Origin: Clostridia bacterium
Lineage (GTDB): Bacteria > Bacillota_A > Clostridia > Oscillospirales > CAG-272
Direction of reading: 5' to 3'
Assembly (NCBI GenBank): GCA_017408625.1
Contig: JAFQUG010000285.1
Span: 1 to 8,699, forward strand
DNA length: 8,699 nt
Part shown: in pieces, positions 1-6,282 of the stretch
How the letters are laid out: each line of letters starts with the position of its first letter
Numbering within the stretch: the first letter of the stretch is position 1
Program-made: the position numbers and the translations under genes
Notes under the pieces: model-generated
What the model was told of the DNA's origin: nothing
The model's database searches: none
What the model saw: the letters and a program-made list of their open reading frames with translations, nothing else

Positions 1-1
1 G

Positions 2-520
2 GGTCTGCTGGAAAGACTCAACACCCTGGCACAGAGCGAATATAAGAGAGTGACCTATACCGAGGCTGTCGAGCTGCTGACCAAGTCGGGTGCTGACTTC
101 AAATATCCCGTTGCATGGGGCTGCGATCTGCAGACCGAGCATGAGAGATATCTGACCGAGCAGGTTTACGGCTGTCCCGTATTCGTGACCGACTATCCCA
201 AGGAGATCAAGTCCTTCTATATGAGACTCAACGATGACGGCAAGACGGTTGCCGCTATGGACCTGCTGGTTCCCGGCGTTGGTGAGATCATCGGCGGTAG
301 CCAGAGAGAAGAGAGACTTGACGTGCTGCTTGCAAGAATGGCTGAGTGCAACCTGGATCCTGAGGATTACTGGTGGTACGTCAACCTGCGTAAGTACGGC
401 GGCACCAAGCACGCAGGCTACGGTCTGGGCTTTGAGCGTATCATCATGTATCTGACCGGTGTTTCCAACATCCGTGATGTCATTCCTTATCCCAGAACAG
501 TCGGCAACGCTGAATATTAA
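2..520 (+). CDS. asnS: asparaginyl-tRNA synthetase, C-terminal part (5' end outside window)
   Basis: This is the last 172 residues of a class II aminoacyl-tRNA synthetase that charges tRNA-Asn with asparagine in the cytoplasm. The frame is open from base 2 and ends at TAA 518-520, so the start lies upstream. The visible part is the C-terminal half of the catalytic core. It includes the segment [16 protein letters not shown] and, near the end, class II motif 3 as [13 protein letters not shown], whose arginine contacts ATP in this family. The ending [17 protein letters not shown] matches the AsnRS signature (E. coli ends similarly, in a P-R-T-x-x-N-A motif) and not AspRS or LysRS. The reading frame is intact. 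A strong terminator follows directly, so it is transcriptionally separate from the sigma modules downstream. Confidence 0.95.
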   Translation, partial: GLLERLNTLAQSEYKRVTYTEAVELLTKSGADFKYPVAWGCDLQTEHERYLTEQVYGCPVFVTDYPKEIKSFYMRLNDDGKTVAAMDLLVPGVGEIIGGSQREERLDVLLARMAECNLDPEDYWWYVNLRKYGGTKHAGYGLGFERIIMYLTGVSNIRDVIPYPRTVGNAEY

Positions 521-530
521 TGCAAAAATG

Positions 531-560
531 AACAGGCGAAAGAAATTTCGCCTGTTTTTT
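531..560 (+). terminator. Rho-independent terminator of asnS
   Basis: An 11-bp perfect stem (AACAGGCGAAA 531-541 pairing with 546-556) closes a GAAA loop and runs into a T-tract to 560. It begins 10 bases after the asnS stop codon. Confidence 0.93.
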
Positions 561-581
561 GAAATTATTTCAATAACCGTC

Positions 582-608
582 GGACTTTTTCGAAATCTTT
601 CTCGTCTG
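582..608 (+). promoter_or_regulatory. candidate ECF-type promoter of module 1
   Basis: GGAC (582-585), a 17-base spacer, then CGTC (603-606) fits the GGAAC-N16/17-CGTC layout typical of ECF promoters. The same AC-tttt-C ... C(G/A)(T/A)CT pattern recurs before modules 2 and 3, which supports autoregulation. Unlike those, no housekeeping promoter with a TGATAAAAT -10 is visible here. Sequence match only; start site not known. Confidence 0.55.
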
Positions 609-627
609 TATAAGTGAAAGGACAATT

Positions 628-634
628 AAGGAGG
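628..634 (+). promoter_or_regulatory. ribosome binding site of sigma gene 1
   Basis: AAGGAGG lies 4 bases before the ATG at 639 and 7 bases before the in-frame ATG at 642. The second spacing is closer to optimal, so the protein may begin one codon later than annotated, as MNQNQ instead of MMNQNQ. Confidence 0.8.
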
Positions 635-638
635 CTTC

Positions 639-1226
639 ATGATGAATCAGAATCAGACCTATATGCTCAGCGATTCGGCCATTGTTGAGCTGTATTGGGC
701 AAGAGATGAAGCGGCGATCAAGTATACGGATCTCAAATACCGCAATTATTTGCTGCGCGTCGCGCATAACATCCTTTCGGATATGCAGGACAGTGAGGAA
801 TGCCTCAACGACACCTATCTTGGTGCATGGGAGTCCATGCCGCCGCACAGACCAAACGTGCTGCAGGCGTTTTTGAGCACCATTACGCGTCATCTTGCCA
901 TTGACCGATACAGAAAAAAGCATACCAAAAAGGCCATCCCGCCCGCGTTTGTTGCACCGCTTTCCGATTTGGAGGGCGTGTTATCGGACGACTTTGCCTC
1001 TTATGATGAAAGAGCGGCAAGGGAACTGTCCGATGTGATCAGCGCGTGGATCAGAACGCTGGACGAACGCAAGCGTTACGTATTTATGAGCCGATATTTC
1101 GATGCCCGCTCCATTGAAGAGATCGCGCAAGCACTCGGCTGTGCACGATCGACCGTCAATGCGGACATCGCATACATCAAGACTTCTTTGAAAGCAACGC
1201 TGGAAAAGGAGGGATACAAGGTATGA
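639..1226 (+). CDS. ECF-type RNA polymerase sigma factor, module 1
   Basis: A 195-residue group 4 (ECF) sigma factor that would direct RNA polymerase to specific promoters. Only regions 2 and 4 are present. Region 2 spans about residues 19-96, with the core-binding and -10 recognition stretch NILSDMQDSEECLNDTYLGAW and then RHLAIDRYRKKH. Region 4 spans about 141-188, with a helix-turn-helix around 158-178 (SIEEIAQALGCARSTVNADI) that should read the -35 element. The N-terminal LYWARDEAAIKYTD and the MPPHRPNVLQAFL segment are typical of a clostridial ECF group usually paired with a membrane anti-sigma gene. The stop overlaps the start of the next gene (ATGA), which implies translational coupling and a matched pair. 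An ECF-like promoter lies upstream. Family assignment is secure; targets are unknown. Confidence 0.93.
   Translation: MMNQNQTYMLSDSAIVELYWARDEAAIKYTDLKYRNYLLRVAHNILSDMQDSEECLNDTYLGAWESMPPHRPNVLQAFLSTITRHLAIDRYRKKHTKKAIPPAFVAPLSDLEGVLSDDFASYDERAARELSDVISAWIRTLDERKRYVFMSRYFDARSIEEIAQALGCARSTVNADIAYIKTSLKATLEKEGYKV
1206..1226 (+). promoter_or_regulatory. embedded RBS and ATGA overlap coupling sigma 1 to its membrane partner
   Basis: AAGGAGGG (1206-1213) sits inside the last codons of the sigma gene, 9 bases before ATG 1223. That ATG overlaps the sigma stop TGA 1224-1226. The same arrangement with the same 9-base spacing occurs at 4008-4029 and 6844-6864. Confidence 0.85.
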
Positions 1227-3277
1227 ATAAATCCATGTTTATGGACGCCGTCGGCATGGTGGATGCCGATATTGTCGAGGCATACGTGCTCAAGGATATG
1301 GCACTGCGAAGCCGCAAGCGGAGCAAAACCAAGCGGTATCTTGTCACGCTGCTGGCAGCAGCGATCTCTATGCTGCTGGTGATTGCATTGCTTGTCACCT
1401 CGCTGCCGCTTGTGTACATTGTCAACCGCGAAAAAATTGACTCGGCCGTCTCGGACGCGATTGACCGCGTGATCTTCCCGTTGGACGACGAGGATGCAGA
1501 TATCAAGCAAGAGGATCTGCTGCTCAACTGGATCGAATGGCCGATCACCGAGCAAGTATTCAATGCACTGGGTGCAGGCTCCGAGAATTCGATCATTGAA
1601 TGGATGACAGGGGAGCATAGCGGCCTTGCGGGTGAGGCTTGGCAAAGCCTTGGTGGGCTTTTGGAGAAGCTATATGAGTATTATCAAAAGCATCATGGTG
1701 AAATCGATTTGCCACCGGATGAGATCGAAAGCGAAACTGAAACCGAAACCGAAACTGAAAGCGAGTCGGAAACCGAAACTGAGCCGGAATTTGAAACCGA
1801 AACCGAACTCGAAACCGGCATTGACAGCAGTGTGGTAATCGAAGGGGTTCAATATGTGTTGGGTGGCACACAGGACTACTATATCGTATATAGCTTTGTA
1901 TACCAAGGGGATCCCGTTGTGATCATCCCAGAACAAGTAAACGGCCTTCCCGTAAAGGAAATTTTCCCAGGAGCATTTTACATGGCCGCGGAGATTACAG
2001 AGGTACAGCTTTCCTCGTGCATTGAGCTGATTGGCTATCGTGCATTCGCCAACTGTACCAAACTTAAGAAAGTACAGCTGTCAGAACGGATCACGAATAT
2101 CAACGCGGAAGTGTTCAAAAATTGCTATGCGCTTGAAGAGATCACGTTGCCGGAAGGTTTGATATCAATCGATGATAATGCATTTTACTCTTGTAGAATG
2201 CTCAAAGAAATCAAACTGCCGGATTCTTTGCAGTGCATTGGAGCCAACGCATTTGCAGAATGCACCTCACTTATTGGTATCAGAATTCCGGATAATGTTC
2301 AAGAGATGTGGTCGGGTATCTTTATGAACTGCACTTCACTGACCGAAGCGAATATACCCGGTGGCATACTCATTTTGCCTGAGAGTACCTTCCAAGGATG
2401 TTCCGGCTTGCAGCTCGTGGAACTGCCCGAAAAAATGGCAGAAATCGGTAACTATGCATTTGATGGCTGTAAGATGCTCTCCAGCTTTCAAATTCCTTCT
2501 GAGTTGAAGGTGCTTGGAATGTTTGCATTCCGGAAATCGGGGATACAGCACGTCAAGCTACCGGCAACCTTGCAGACGGTCAATAACTATGCATTTATCG
2601 GTTCAAGTGTGAAATACGTTGAAATCAGCAACGGAATTGCGCTGTCAAGGTCTATGTTCCAGGATTGTGCAAATCTGATTGAGGTAAAGCTACCGGATGA
2701 TCTGATCGAAATCCCGGAAAATGCTTTCTCGGGGTGCCTGAGCTTGACACAGATAGAGCTTCCTTCCTGCTTGACCACCATAAAAACAAGTGCATTTGAG
2801 GGATGTGCTGCGTTGGAAAGCATCGAATTTCCTGAAAGCTTAAAAAAGGGTGGAATAAGTTCGTATGCATTCAAGGGATGTACTGCGCTAAAATCTGTGT
2901 ATGTTCCGGACGGTGTACCATTAAGTGACGGAGTGTTCAGCAGTTGCACGTCGCTGAAGGATATCAGATTGCCGTCCACCCTTACTGTAATGTATAATTC
3001 TTTGCTCAGTTACAGCGGAGTGGAAGAAGTATACGTGCCGGATAAGGTAGTGAAAATTGATATGCTGGTCTTTGAGAAATGCTCAGAGCTCGTTAAGGTC
3101 AGCCTGCCGGCATCACTTGTGAGCATTGAATATATGGCATTTCGAAATTGCGATCAGTTTACGACCATCGAATATCGCGGTACGGTTGAGCAATTCAAGA
3201 AGGTCTATATCAATTATAATGCAATTTGGCAAGAGGTCACTGTCATCTGCACCGACGGTGAGATCGTAATAGAATAA
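1223..3277 (+). CDS. membrane-anchored anti-sigma-like protein with BspA-type LRR ectodomain, module 1
   Basis: A 684-residue protein, probably the anti-sigma factor of the overlapping sigma gene. Residues 1-38 are cytoplasmic, with MDAVGMVDADIVEAY followed by a basic stretch (RSRKRSKTKR). Residues 39-59 are a transmembrane helix, giving an N-in, C-out orientation by the positive-inside rule. Residues 60-154 are an extracytoplasmic block shared with the two paralogues (SLPLVYIV, IDRVIFPLDDE, LLLNWIEW, NALGAG, LYEYY). Residues 169-198 are a Glu-Thr/Glu-Ser linker. Residues from about 204 to 645 hold roughly 17 LRR_5 repeats of about 23 residues (pattern: AF..C..L..I.LP..L..I). The end is a cap, IEYRGTVEQF ... 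CTDGEIVIE. There is no LPXTG or cell-wall-binding domain. LRR and membrane topology are seen directly; the anti-sigma role is inferred from gene order, coupling and the short N-terminal motif. A purely structural surface protein remains possible. Confidence 0.82.
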   Translation: MNKSMFMDAVGMVDADIVEAYVLKDMALRSRKRSKTKRYLVTLLAAAISMLLVIALLVTSLPLVYIVNREKIDSAVSDAIDRVIFPLDDEDADIKQEDLLLNWIEWPITEQVFNALGAGSENSIIEWMTGEHSGLAGEAWQSLGGLLEKLYEYYQKHHGEIDLPPDEIESETETETETESESETETEPEFETETELETGIDSSVVIEGVQYVLGGTQDYYIVYSFVYQGDPVVIIPEQVNGLPVKEIFPGAFYMAAEITEVQLSSCIELIGYRAFANCTKLKKVQLSERITNINAEVFKNCYALEEITLPEGLISIDDNAFYSCRMLKEIKLPDSLQCIGANAFAECTSLIGIRIPDNVQEMWSGIFMNCTSLTEANIPGGILILPESTFQGCSGLQLVELPEKMAEIGNYAFDGCKMLSSFQIPSELKVLGMFAFRKSGIQHVKLPATLQTVNNYAFIGSSVKYVEISNGIALSRSMFQDCANLIEVKLPDDLIEIPENAFSGCLSLTQIELPSCLTTIKTSAFEGCAALESIEFPESLKKGGISSYAFKGCTALKSVYVPDGVPLSDGVFSSCTSLKDIRLPSTLTVMYNSLLSYSGVEEVYVPDKVVKIDMLVFEKCSELVKVSLPASLVSIEYMAFRNCDQFTTIEYRGTVEQFKKVYINYNAIWQEVTVICTDGEIVIE
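1727..1816 (+). repeat. in-frame GAAACY hexamer repeat encoding the Glu-Thr linker
   Basis: About fifteen degenerate six-base units (GAAACC, GAAACT, GAAAGC, GAGTCG and variants) encode residues 169-198 as alternating Glu with Thr or Ser. It forms the flexible, acidic link between the membrane-proximal block and the LRR domain. Because units are multiples of three, gain or loss of a unit keeps the frame. The linkers of modules 2 and 3 are also acidic and Thr/Pro-rich but lack this DNA repeat. Confidence 0.9.
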
Positions 3278-3318
3278 AAAGCAGGGCAGAGAGTCTTCGG
3301 GCTCTCTGCCTTGCTTTT
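3277..3318 (+). terminator. Rho-independent terminator of module 1
   Basis: A long hairpin starts right at the stop codon. The arm 3277-3295 pairs with 3300-3318 around a UUCG loop (3296-3299), with two G-U pairs. The A-run before it and T-run after it would let it act on both strands. The inner stem GGCAGAGAG/CTCTCTGCC is the same as in the module 2 terminator. Confidence 0.92.
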
Positions 3319-3322
3319 CCTC

Positions 3323-3350
3323 TTGCAAAATTGCGATTTTATGATAAAAT
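3323..3350 (+). promoter_or_regulatory. housekeeping sigma-A promoter, extended -10, module 2
   Basis: TTGCAA (3323-3328), a 16-base spacer, then TAAAAT (3345-3350) preceded by TGA (extended -10). The same TGATAAAAT with a 16-base spacer occurs before module 3 and at the window end. An ATGATAAA/ATGATAAT direct repeat overlaps the -10 (3341-3356). Confidence 0.65.
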
Positions 3351-3379
3351 GATAATAGAGGAAAATGATCAATATCTTT

Positions 3380-3406
3380 ACACTTTTCAATTTCGTTTGG
3401 CGACTA
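3380..3406 (+). promoter_or_regulatory. candidate ECF-type promoter of module 2
   Basis: ACAC (3380-3383) and TTTTC, then, with 17 bases after the AC, CGAC (3401-3404) in CGACTATAC. It aligns with the GGAC-N17-CGTC of module 1 and the ACAC-N16-CATC of module 3. It lies 31 bases downstream of the housekeeping -10. Confidence 0.5.
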
Positions 3407-3433
3407 TACTTACGAAAGCCCATATCAAACAAA

Positions 3434-3440
3434 AAGGAGA
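3434..3440 (+). promoter_or_regulatory. ribosome binding site fixing the start of sigma gene 2
   Basis: AAGGAGA lies 7 bases before ATG 3448. The frame is open further upstream to a TTG at 3331, but that region holds both promoters and has no ribosome binding site, so 3448 is the start. Confidence 0.88.
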
Positions 3441-3447
3441 CGTGACA

Positions 3448-4029
3448 ATGCAAGAACAAAACGTAAGTTTGCGCAGTGACCAAGAGATCATTGCACTGTA
3501 TTGGGCACGCGACGAAAAGGCCATAGAGGCGACCGACGTCAAGTATCGCAGATTTTTGATCAGTGTCTCGCAGAATATCCTGCACGATATGCAGGATAGC
3601 GAGGAATGCTTGAATGATACTTACGTCAGCACCTGGAATGCCATTCCGCCGCACCGTCCCAACGTGCTGCAAAGCTTCTTGGGCTCGATCATGCGCAAGA
3701 TCGCCATCAGCAAATACAGGGAAAAGCACAGGCAGAAAAGGGACCTGAGGGTCACCTTTTCATTGACCGATTTTGAGGACTATGTGCCTGATCAGGAGGG
3801 CTCGTATACCATGCAGGAAACTGCCGAATTGGGGCAGGCCATCAGCGATTGGCTGCGTACGCTGAGCGCACGACAGCGCTACGTATTCATCAGCCGATAT
3901 TATTATGCAAAGGGCTTGGATCAGATCGCATCCGAGCTTGGATGCAGCAAATCCACGGTCAATAAGGACGTCTATGACATCAAGCGAGGTCTTCGCGAGC
4001 ATTTGGCAAAGGAGGGCTACTTGGTATGA
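3448..4029 (+). CDS. ECF-type RNA polymerase sigma factor, module 2
   Basis: A 193-residue ECF sigma factor, paralogous to those of modules 1 and 3. Region 2 is at about residues 18-95, with NILHDMQDSEECLNDTY, IPPHRPNVLQSFLGSI and the region 2.4 helix AISKYREKHRQKR. Region 4 is at about 139-186, with helix-turn-helix GLDQIASELGCSKSTVNKDV. The start is chosen from the ribosome binding site and from length agreement with the paralogues (MQEQNVSLRSDQEII aligns with MQQIKTYLPDDETII of module 3). The TGA stop overlaps the ATG of the partner gene. Two promoters are visible upstream, one housekeeping-like and one ECF-like, so expression may be basal plus autoregulated. Conserved residues are intact; targets cannot be told from the sequence. 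Confidence 0.93.
   Translation: MQEQNVSLRSDQEIIALYWARDEKAIEATDVKYRRFLISVSQNILHDMQDSEECLNDTYVSTWNAIPPHRPNVLQSFLGSIMRKIAISKYREKHRQKRDLRVTFSLTDFEDYVPDQEGSYTMQETAELGQAISDWLRTLSARQRYVFISRYYYAKGLDQIASELGCSKSTVNKDVYDIKRGLREHLAKEGYLV
4008..4029 (+). promoter_or_regulatory. embedded RBS and ATGA overlap, module 2
   Basis: AAAGGAGGG (4008-4016) lies within the Lys-Glu-Gly codons at the end of the sigma gene, 9 bases before ATG 4026. TGA 4027-4029 closes the sigma frame. This predicts coupled synthesis of the pair. Confidence 0.85.
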
Positions 4030-6128
4030 CGCAGGATATGTTATTGGATGCGATCGGCATGATCGATACCGATCTGCTTGAGAGCTATACGCAAGTGGAA
4101 ACCCGTCTTTTGCTGCGCAAAAAGCACCGCATGCCCGCGTGGGGCAAGCTGCTGATCGCAGCGGCTTGTCTGCTTTTGACCTTTAGTTTGCTGCTGGCAT
4201 CCTTGCCGCTGACCTATATCGTGCATCGCGAGCAGATCAATTCTGCCGTAATCGAATCGATCGACCGCGTGCTTTTCCCCTTAGATGATGAAGGAACCGA
4301 TATCAAGCAAGAGGATCTGTTGCTCAATTGGATCGAGTGGGAATTTTCGGAAGAGTTGTTTGCAGCCTTGGGCGCGGGCACAGAAGATTCCGTCATCGAT
4401 CAGATGCAGGGAATGCAGGGCGGTCTTTTTGGGGAGATCATGCAATCCATCGGTGCGTTCCTTGAACGCTTGTATGAGTATTACCATAAGCACAAGACTG
4501 ATCCGGAGCCCCCGATCGAGCAGGATACCGAGCAAACGACAGATGAGCCCGAGGAGCCTACGACGCAAGGTGAGCAAACCGTATACGAGCATAACGGCAT
4601 CGTTTATGAGCGCGGAGAAAAGGACGACTATTGGCAAGTCACGAATATCAAAACTACGTCAGAGCTTTCGAACGGTGACGGTGTCGTGGAAATTCTTGCA
4701 GAGATCAACGGTCTGCCCGTTCAGGTCATAGCAGAAAAAGCGGCTTATAACAACGTGTTTATCAAAGAACTCATATTGCCCGACAGTATTACCGAAATTC
4801 AAGCAGAGGCTTTTTACTACAGTACTCAGCTGCATACGGTCAAGTGGTCGCAGAATTTGCAGCATATCGGTCGGGAAGCCTTTTACTGCAATGATATCAG
4901 AGAGCTGGAGCTTCCGGAGTCCTTACAAAGCATGGATGAAGGTGTATTCTTAAACAGCCAGAGAATGAATCGTGCGGTTTTGCCCAAGAATCTTACAACC
5001 ATTCCCGCAAAATGCTTCTCGGATAGCGTGAATTTGACAGAGGTGATCATCGGGGAAGGCTGTATAAGAATTCTCGATTATGCTTTTTCAGGTTGTATTG
5101 CAATCAAAACGATCGAACTACCCGCGCAGCTGCAGGATATCGGCAGTGCAGTCTTTACAGGAAGTGGACTGGAATCGATCGTCCTGCCGCCAAGTGTGAC
5201 CACGATAGAGCCGTCGGCATTTTCGGGTTGCTCGGAGCTTGTCAGCGTCACGTTACCTGAGAGCCTTGAGACCGTACCGTCCGATTGCTTTTACAGATGC
5301 GGAAAGCTCAAAGAGATCGTACTGCCAACTTCGTGCCAAACCATCGGTGCGTCTGCCTTCAACTCTTGTGTATCGCTCCAAGAGATCGTCATACCCGATG
5401 GCGTTACAACGATCGAAAGCAGCGCGTTTGGAGGCTGCACAGGCTTAAAGCAGGTCACGTTTTCCGAAAATTTGAAGAATATATACGAATACGCATTTTC
5501 AACCTGCAGCTCTCTTGAGGCGGTGATATTGCCTGAAGGGCTTGAAATCGTAGGTCAAAGGGCGTTTTTGAATTGTACCAATGTCAAGGAACTGTATTTG
5601 CCAAAGTCTTTGCTTACCGTAGGGCTCGAATCCTTTAAAGGATGCACGTCCTTATCAAGCGTTTCGATACCTGACGGTGTAGACCAAATGGGTGAACGCG
5701 TATTCCAGGATTGTGTGAGCCTGCAGAGTGCATACGTGCCCGCATTCATTGAGGACTTTCCGGATTCGTTCGAGCTCTTTATGGGATGCTATTCGCTCAA
5801 AAACGTCACCTTTGGAGAGGGATTTGACGGAAGAGACTTGTGCATTGGCATGTTTACAAACACAGGATTTGTGCGAATTACGCTGCCGGATAAGGTTGAT
5901 ACGATTGAAAGCCGCGTATTTCAGGATTGTGCAAATCTGGAAGAGGTCTATCTGCCTGAGAATTTTGAGCATATCGTATCCGATGCATTTACCGGATGTG
6001 CGAATCTTAAGTCAATATACTATCCGGGAACTGTGCAGGAATTTGAAAGCAAGGTTCAAGTCGACACTCGCGCAATCCCAAGCGGAGTCAAAATCGTCTG
6101 CACCGACGGTGAGATCGTAATAGAATAA
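4026..6128 (+). CDS. membrane-anchored anti-sigma-like protein with BspA-type LRR ectodomain, module 2
   Basis: A 700-residue paralogue of the module 1 membrane protein. The cytoplasmic tail (1-39) has LLDAIGMIDTDLLESY and LLLRKKHR. The transmembrane helix is about 40-58. The conserved extracytoplasmic block (59-153) is very close to module 1: 37 of 47 residues match by eye across SLPLTYIV to NWIEW. The linker (about 158-192) is Glu/Thr/Pro-rich. About 18 LRR_5 repeats cover residues 220-655, several irregular (for example around PAFIEDFPDSFELF). The C-terminal cap ends in CTDGEIVIE, identical to module 1. The frame is closed by TAA 6126-6128 and followed by a terminator. The inferred role is to hold the module 2 sigma factor until an external ligand is sensed. 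The LRR repeats differ from module 1 much more than the N-terminal part does. Confidence 0.82.
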   Translation: MTQDMLLDAIGMIDTDLLESYTQVETRLLLRKKHRMPAWGKLLIAAACLLLTFSLLLASLPLTYIVHREQINSAVIESIDRVLFPLDDEGTDIKQEDLLLNWIEWEFSEELFAALGAGTEDSVIDQMQGMQGGLFGEIMQSIGAFLERLYEYYHKHKTDPEPPIEQDTEQTTDEPEEPTTQGEQTVYEHNGIVYERGEKDDYWQVTNIKTTSELSNGDGVVEILAEINGLPVQVIAEKAAYNNVFIKELILPDSITEIQAEAFYYSTQLHTVKWSQNLQHIGREAFYCNDIRELELPESLQSMDEGVFLNSQRMNRAVLPKNLTTIPAKCFSDSVNLTEVIIGEGCIRILDYAFSGCIAIKTIELPAQLQDIGSAVFTGSGLESIVLPPSVTTIEPSAFSGCSELVSVTLPESLETVPSDCFYRCGKLKEIVLPTSCQTIGASAFNSCVSLQEIVIPDGVTTIESSAFGGCTGLKQVTFSENLKNIYEYAFSTCSSLEAVILPEGLEIVGQRAFLNCTNVKELYLPKSLLTVGLESFKGCTSLSSVSIPDGVDQMGERVFQDCVSLQSAYVPAFIEDFPDSFELFMGCYSLKNVTFGEGFDGRDLCIGMFTNTGFVRITLPDKVDTIESRVFQDCANLEEVYLPENFEHIVSDAFTGCANLKSIYYPGTVQEFESKVQVDTRAIPSGVKIVCTDGEIVIE

Positions 6129-6140
6129 ACAAAAAAAGCA

Positions 6141-6175
6141 GGGCAGAGAGCAATTTTGGCTCTCTGCCCGTTTTT
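6141..6175 (+). terminator. Rho-independent terminator of module 2
   Basis: An 11-bp perfect stem (GGGCAGAGAGC 6141-6151 with 6159-6169), a 7-base loop and a T5 tail (6171-6175). The stem sequence is shared with the module 1 terminator, while the loop differs. Confidence 0.93.
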
Positions 6176-6180
6176 ATCTG

Positions 6181-6208
6181 TTGATTATTTTTGAAAATAT
6201 GATAAAAT
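6181..6208 (+). promoter_or_regulatory. housekeeping sigma-A promoter, extended -10, module 3
   Basis: TTGATT (6181-6186), a 16-base spacer, then TAAAAT (6203-6208) preceded by TGA. It starts 6 bases after the terminator T-run, so module 3 is an independent transcription unit. Confidence 0.65.
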
Positions 6209-6222
6209 AACATCAAAAGCGT

Positions 6223-6248
6223 ACACATTTTCAAAATTTTAGCATCTA
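6223..6248 (+). promoter_or_regulatory. candidate ECF-type promoter of module 3
   Basis: ACAC (6223-6226) and ATTTTC, then, 16 bases after the AC, CATC (6243-6246) in CATCTATATAG. It lies 16 bases after the housekeeping -10, the same spacing as at the window end. Confidence 0.5.
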
Positions 6249-6282
6249 TATAGGTGAAGAGCGCTCAACAAGGAGAGATGAC

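Noticed and set aside
2..520. Aspartyl- or lysyl-tRNA synthetase in place of asparaginyl
   Set aside because: The motif 3 neighbourhood and the [11 protein letters not shown] ending match AsnRS; AspRS has a different ending after motif 3.
1400..1424. SLPLTYIV / SLPLVYIV as a sortase LPXTG signal
   Set aside because: The fourth and fifth residues do not fit LPXTG, the motif is N-terminal, and no C-terminal hydrophobic tail exists in any of the three proteins.
1223..1430. Cleavable signal peptide, making the LRR proteins freely secreted
   Set aside because: A 38-42 residue conserved charged tail precedes the hydrophobic stretch in all three, and no convincing cleavage site follows. Gene coupling to a sigma factor fits a signal anchor better.
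1940..3270. CRISPR-like or DNA tandem repeat array
   Set aside because: The periodicity of about 69 bases is the 23-residue LRR unit seen at protein level. DNA identity between units is low and there are no regular spacers.
3331..3447. N-terminal extension of sigma gene 2 to an upstream TTG
   Set aside because: The added 39 codons cover two promoters, have no ribosome binding site and no counterpart in the paralogues. ATG 3448 has AAGGAGA at the right distance.
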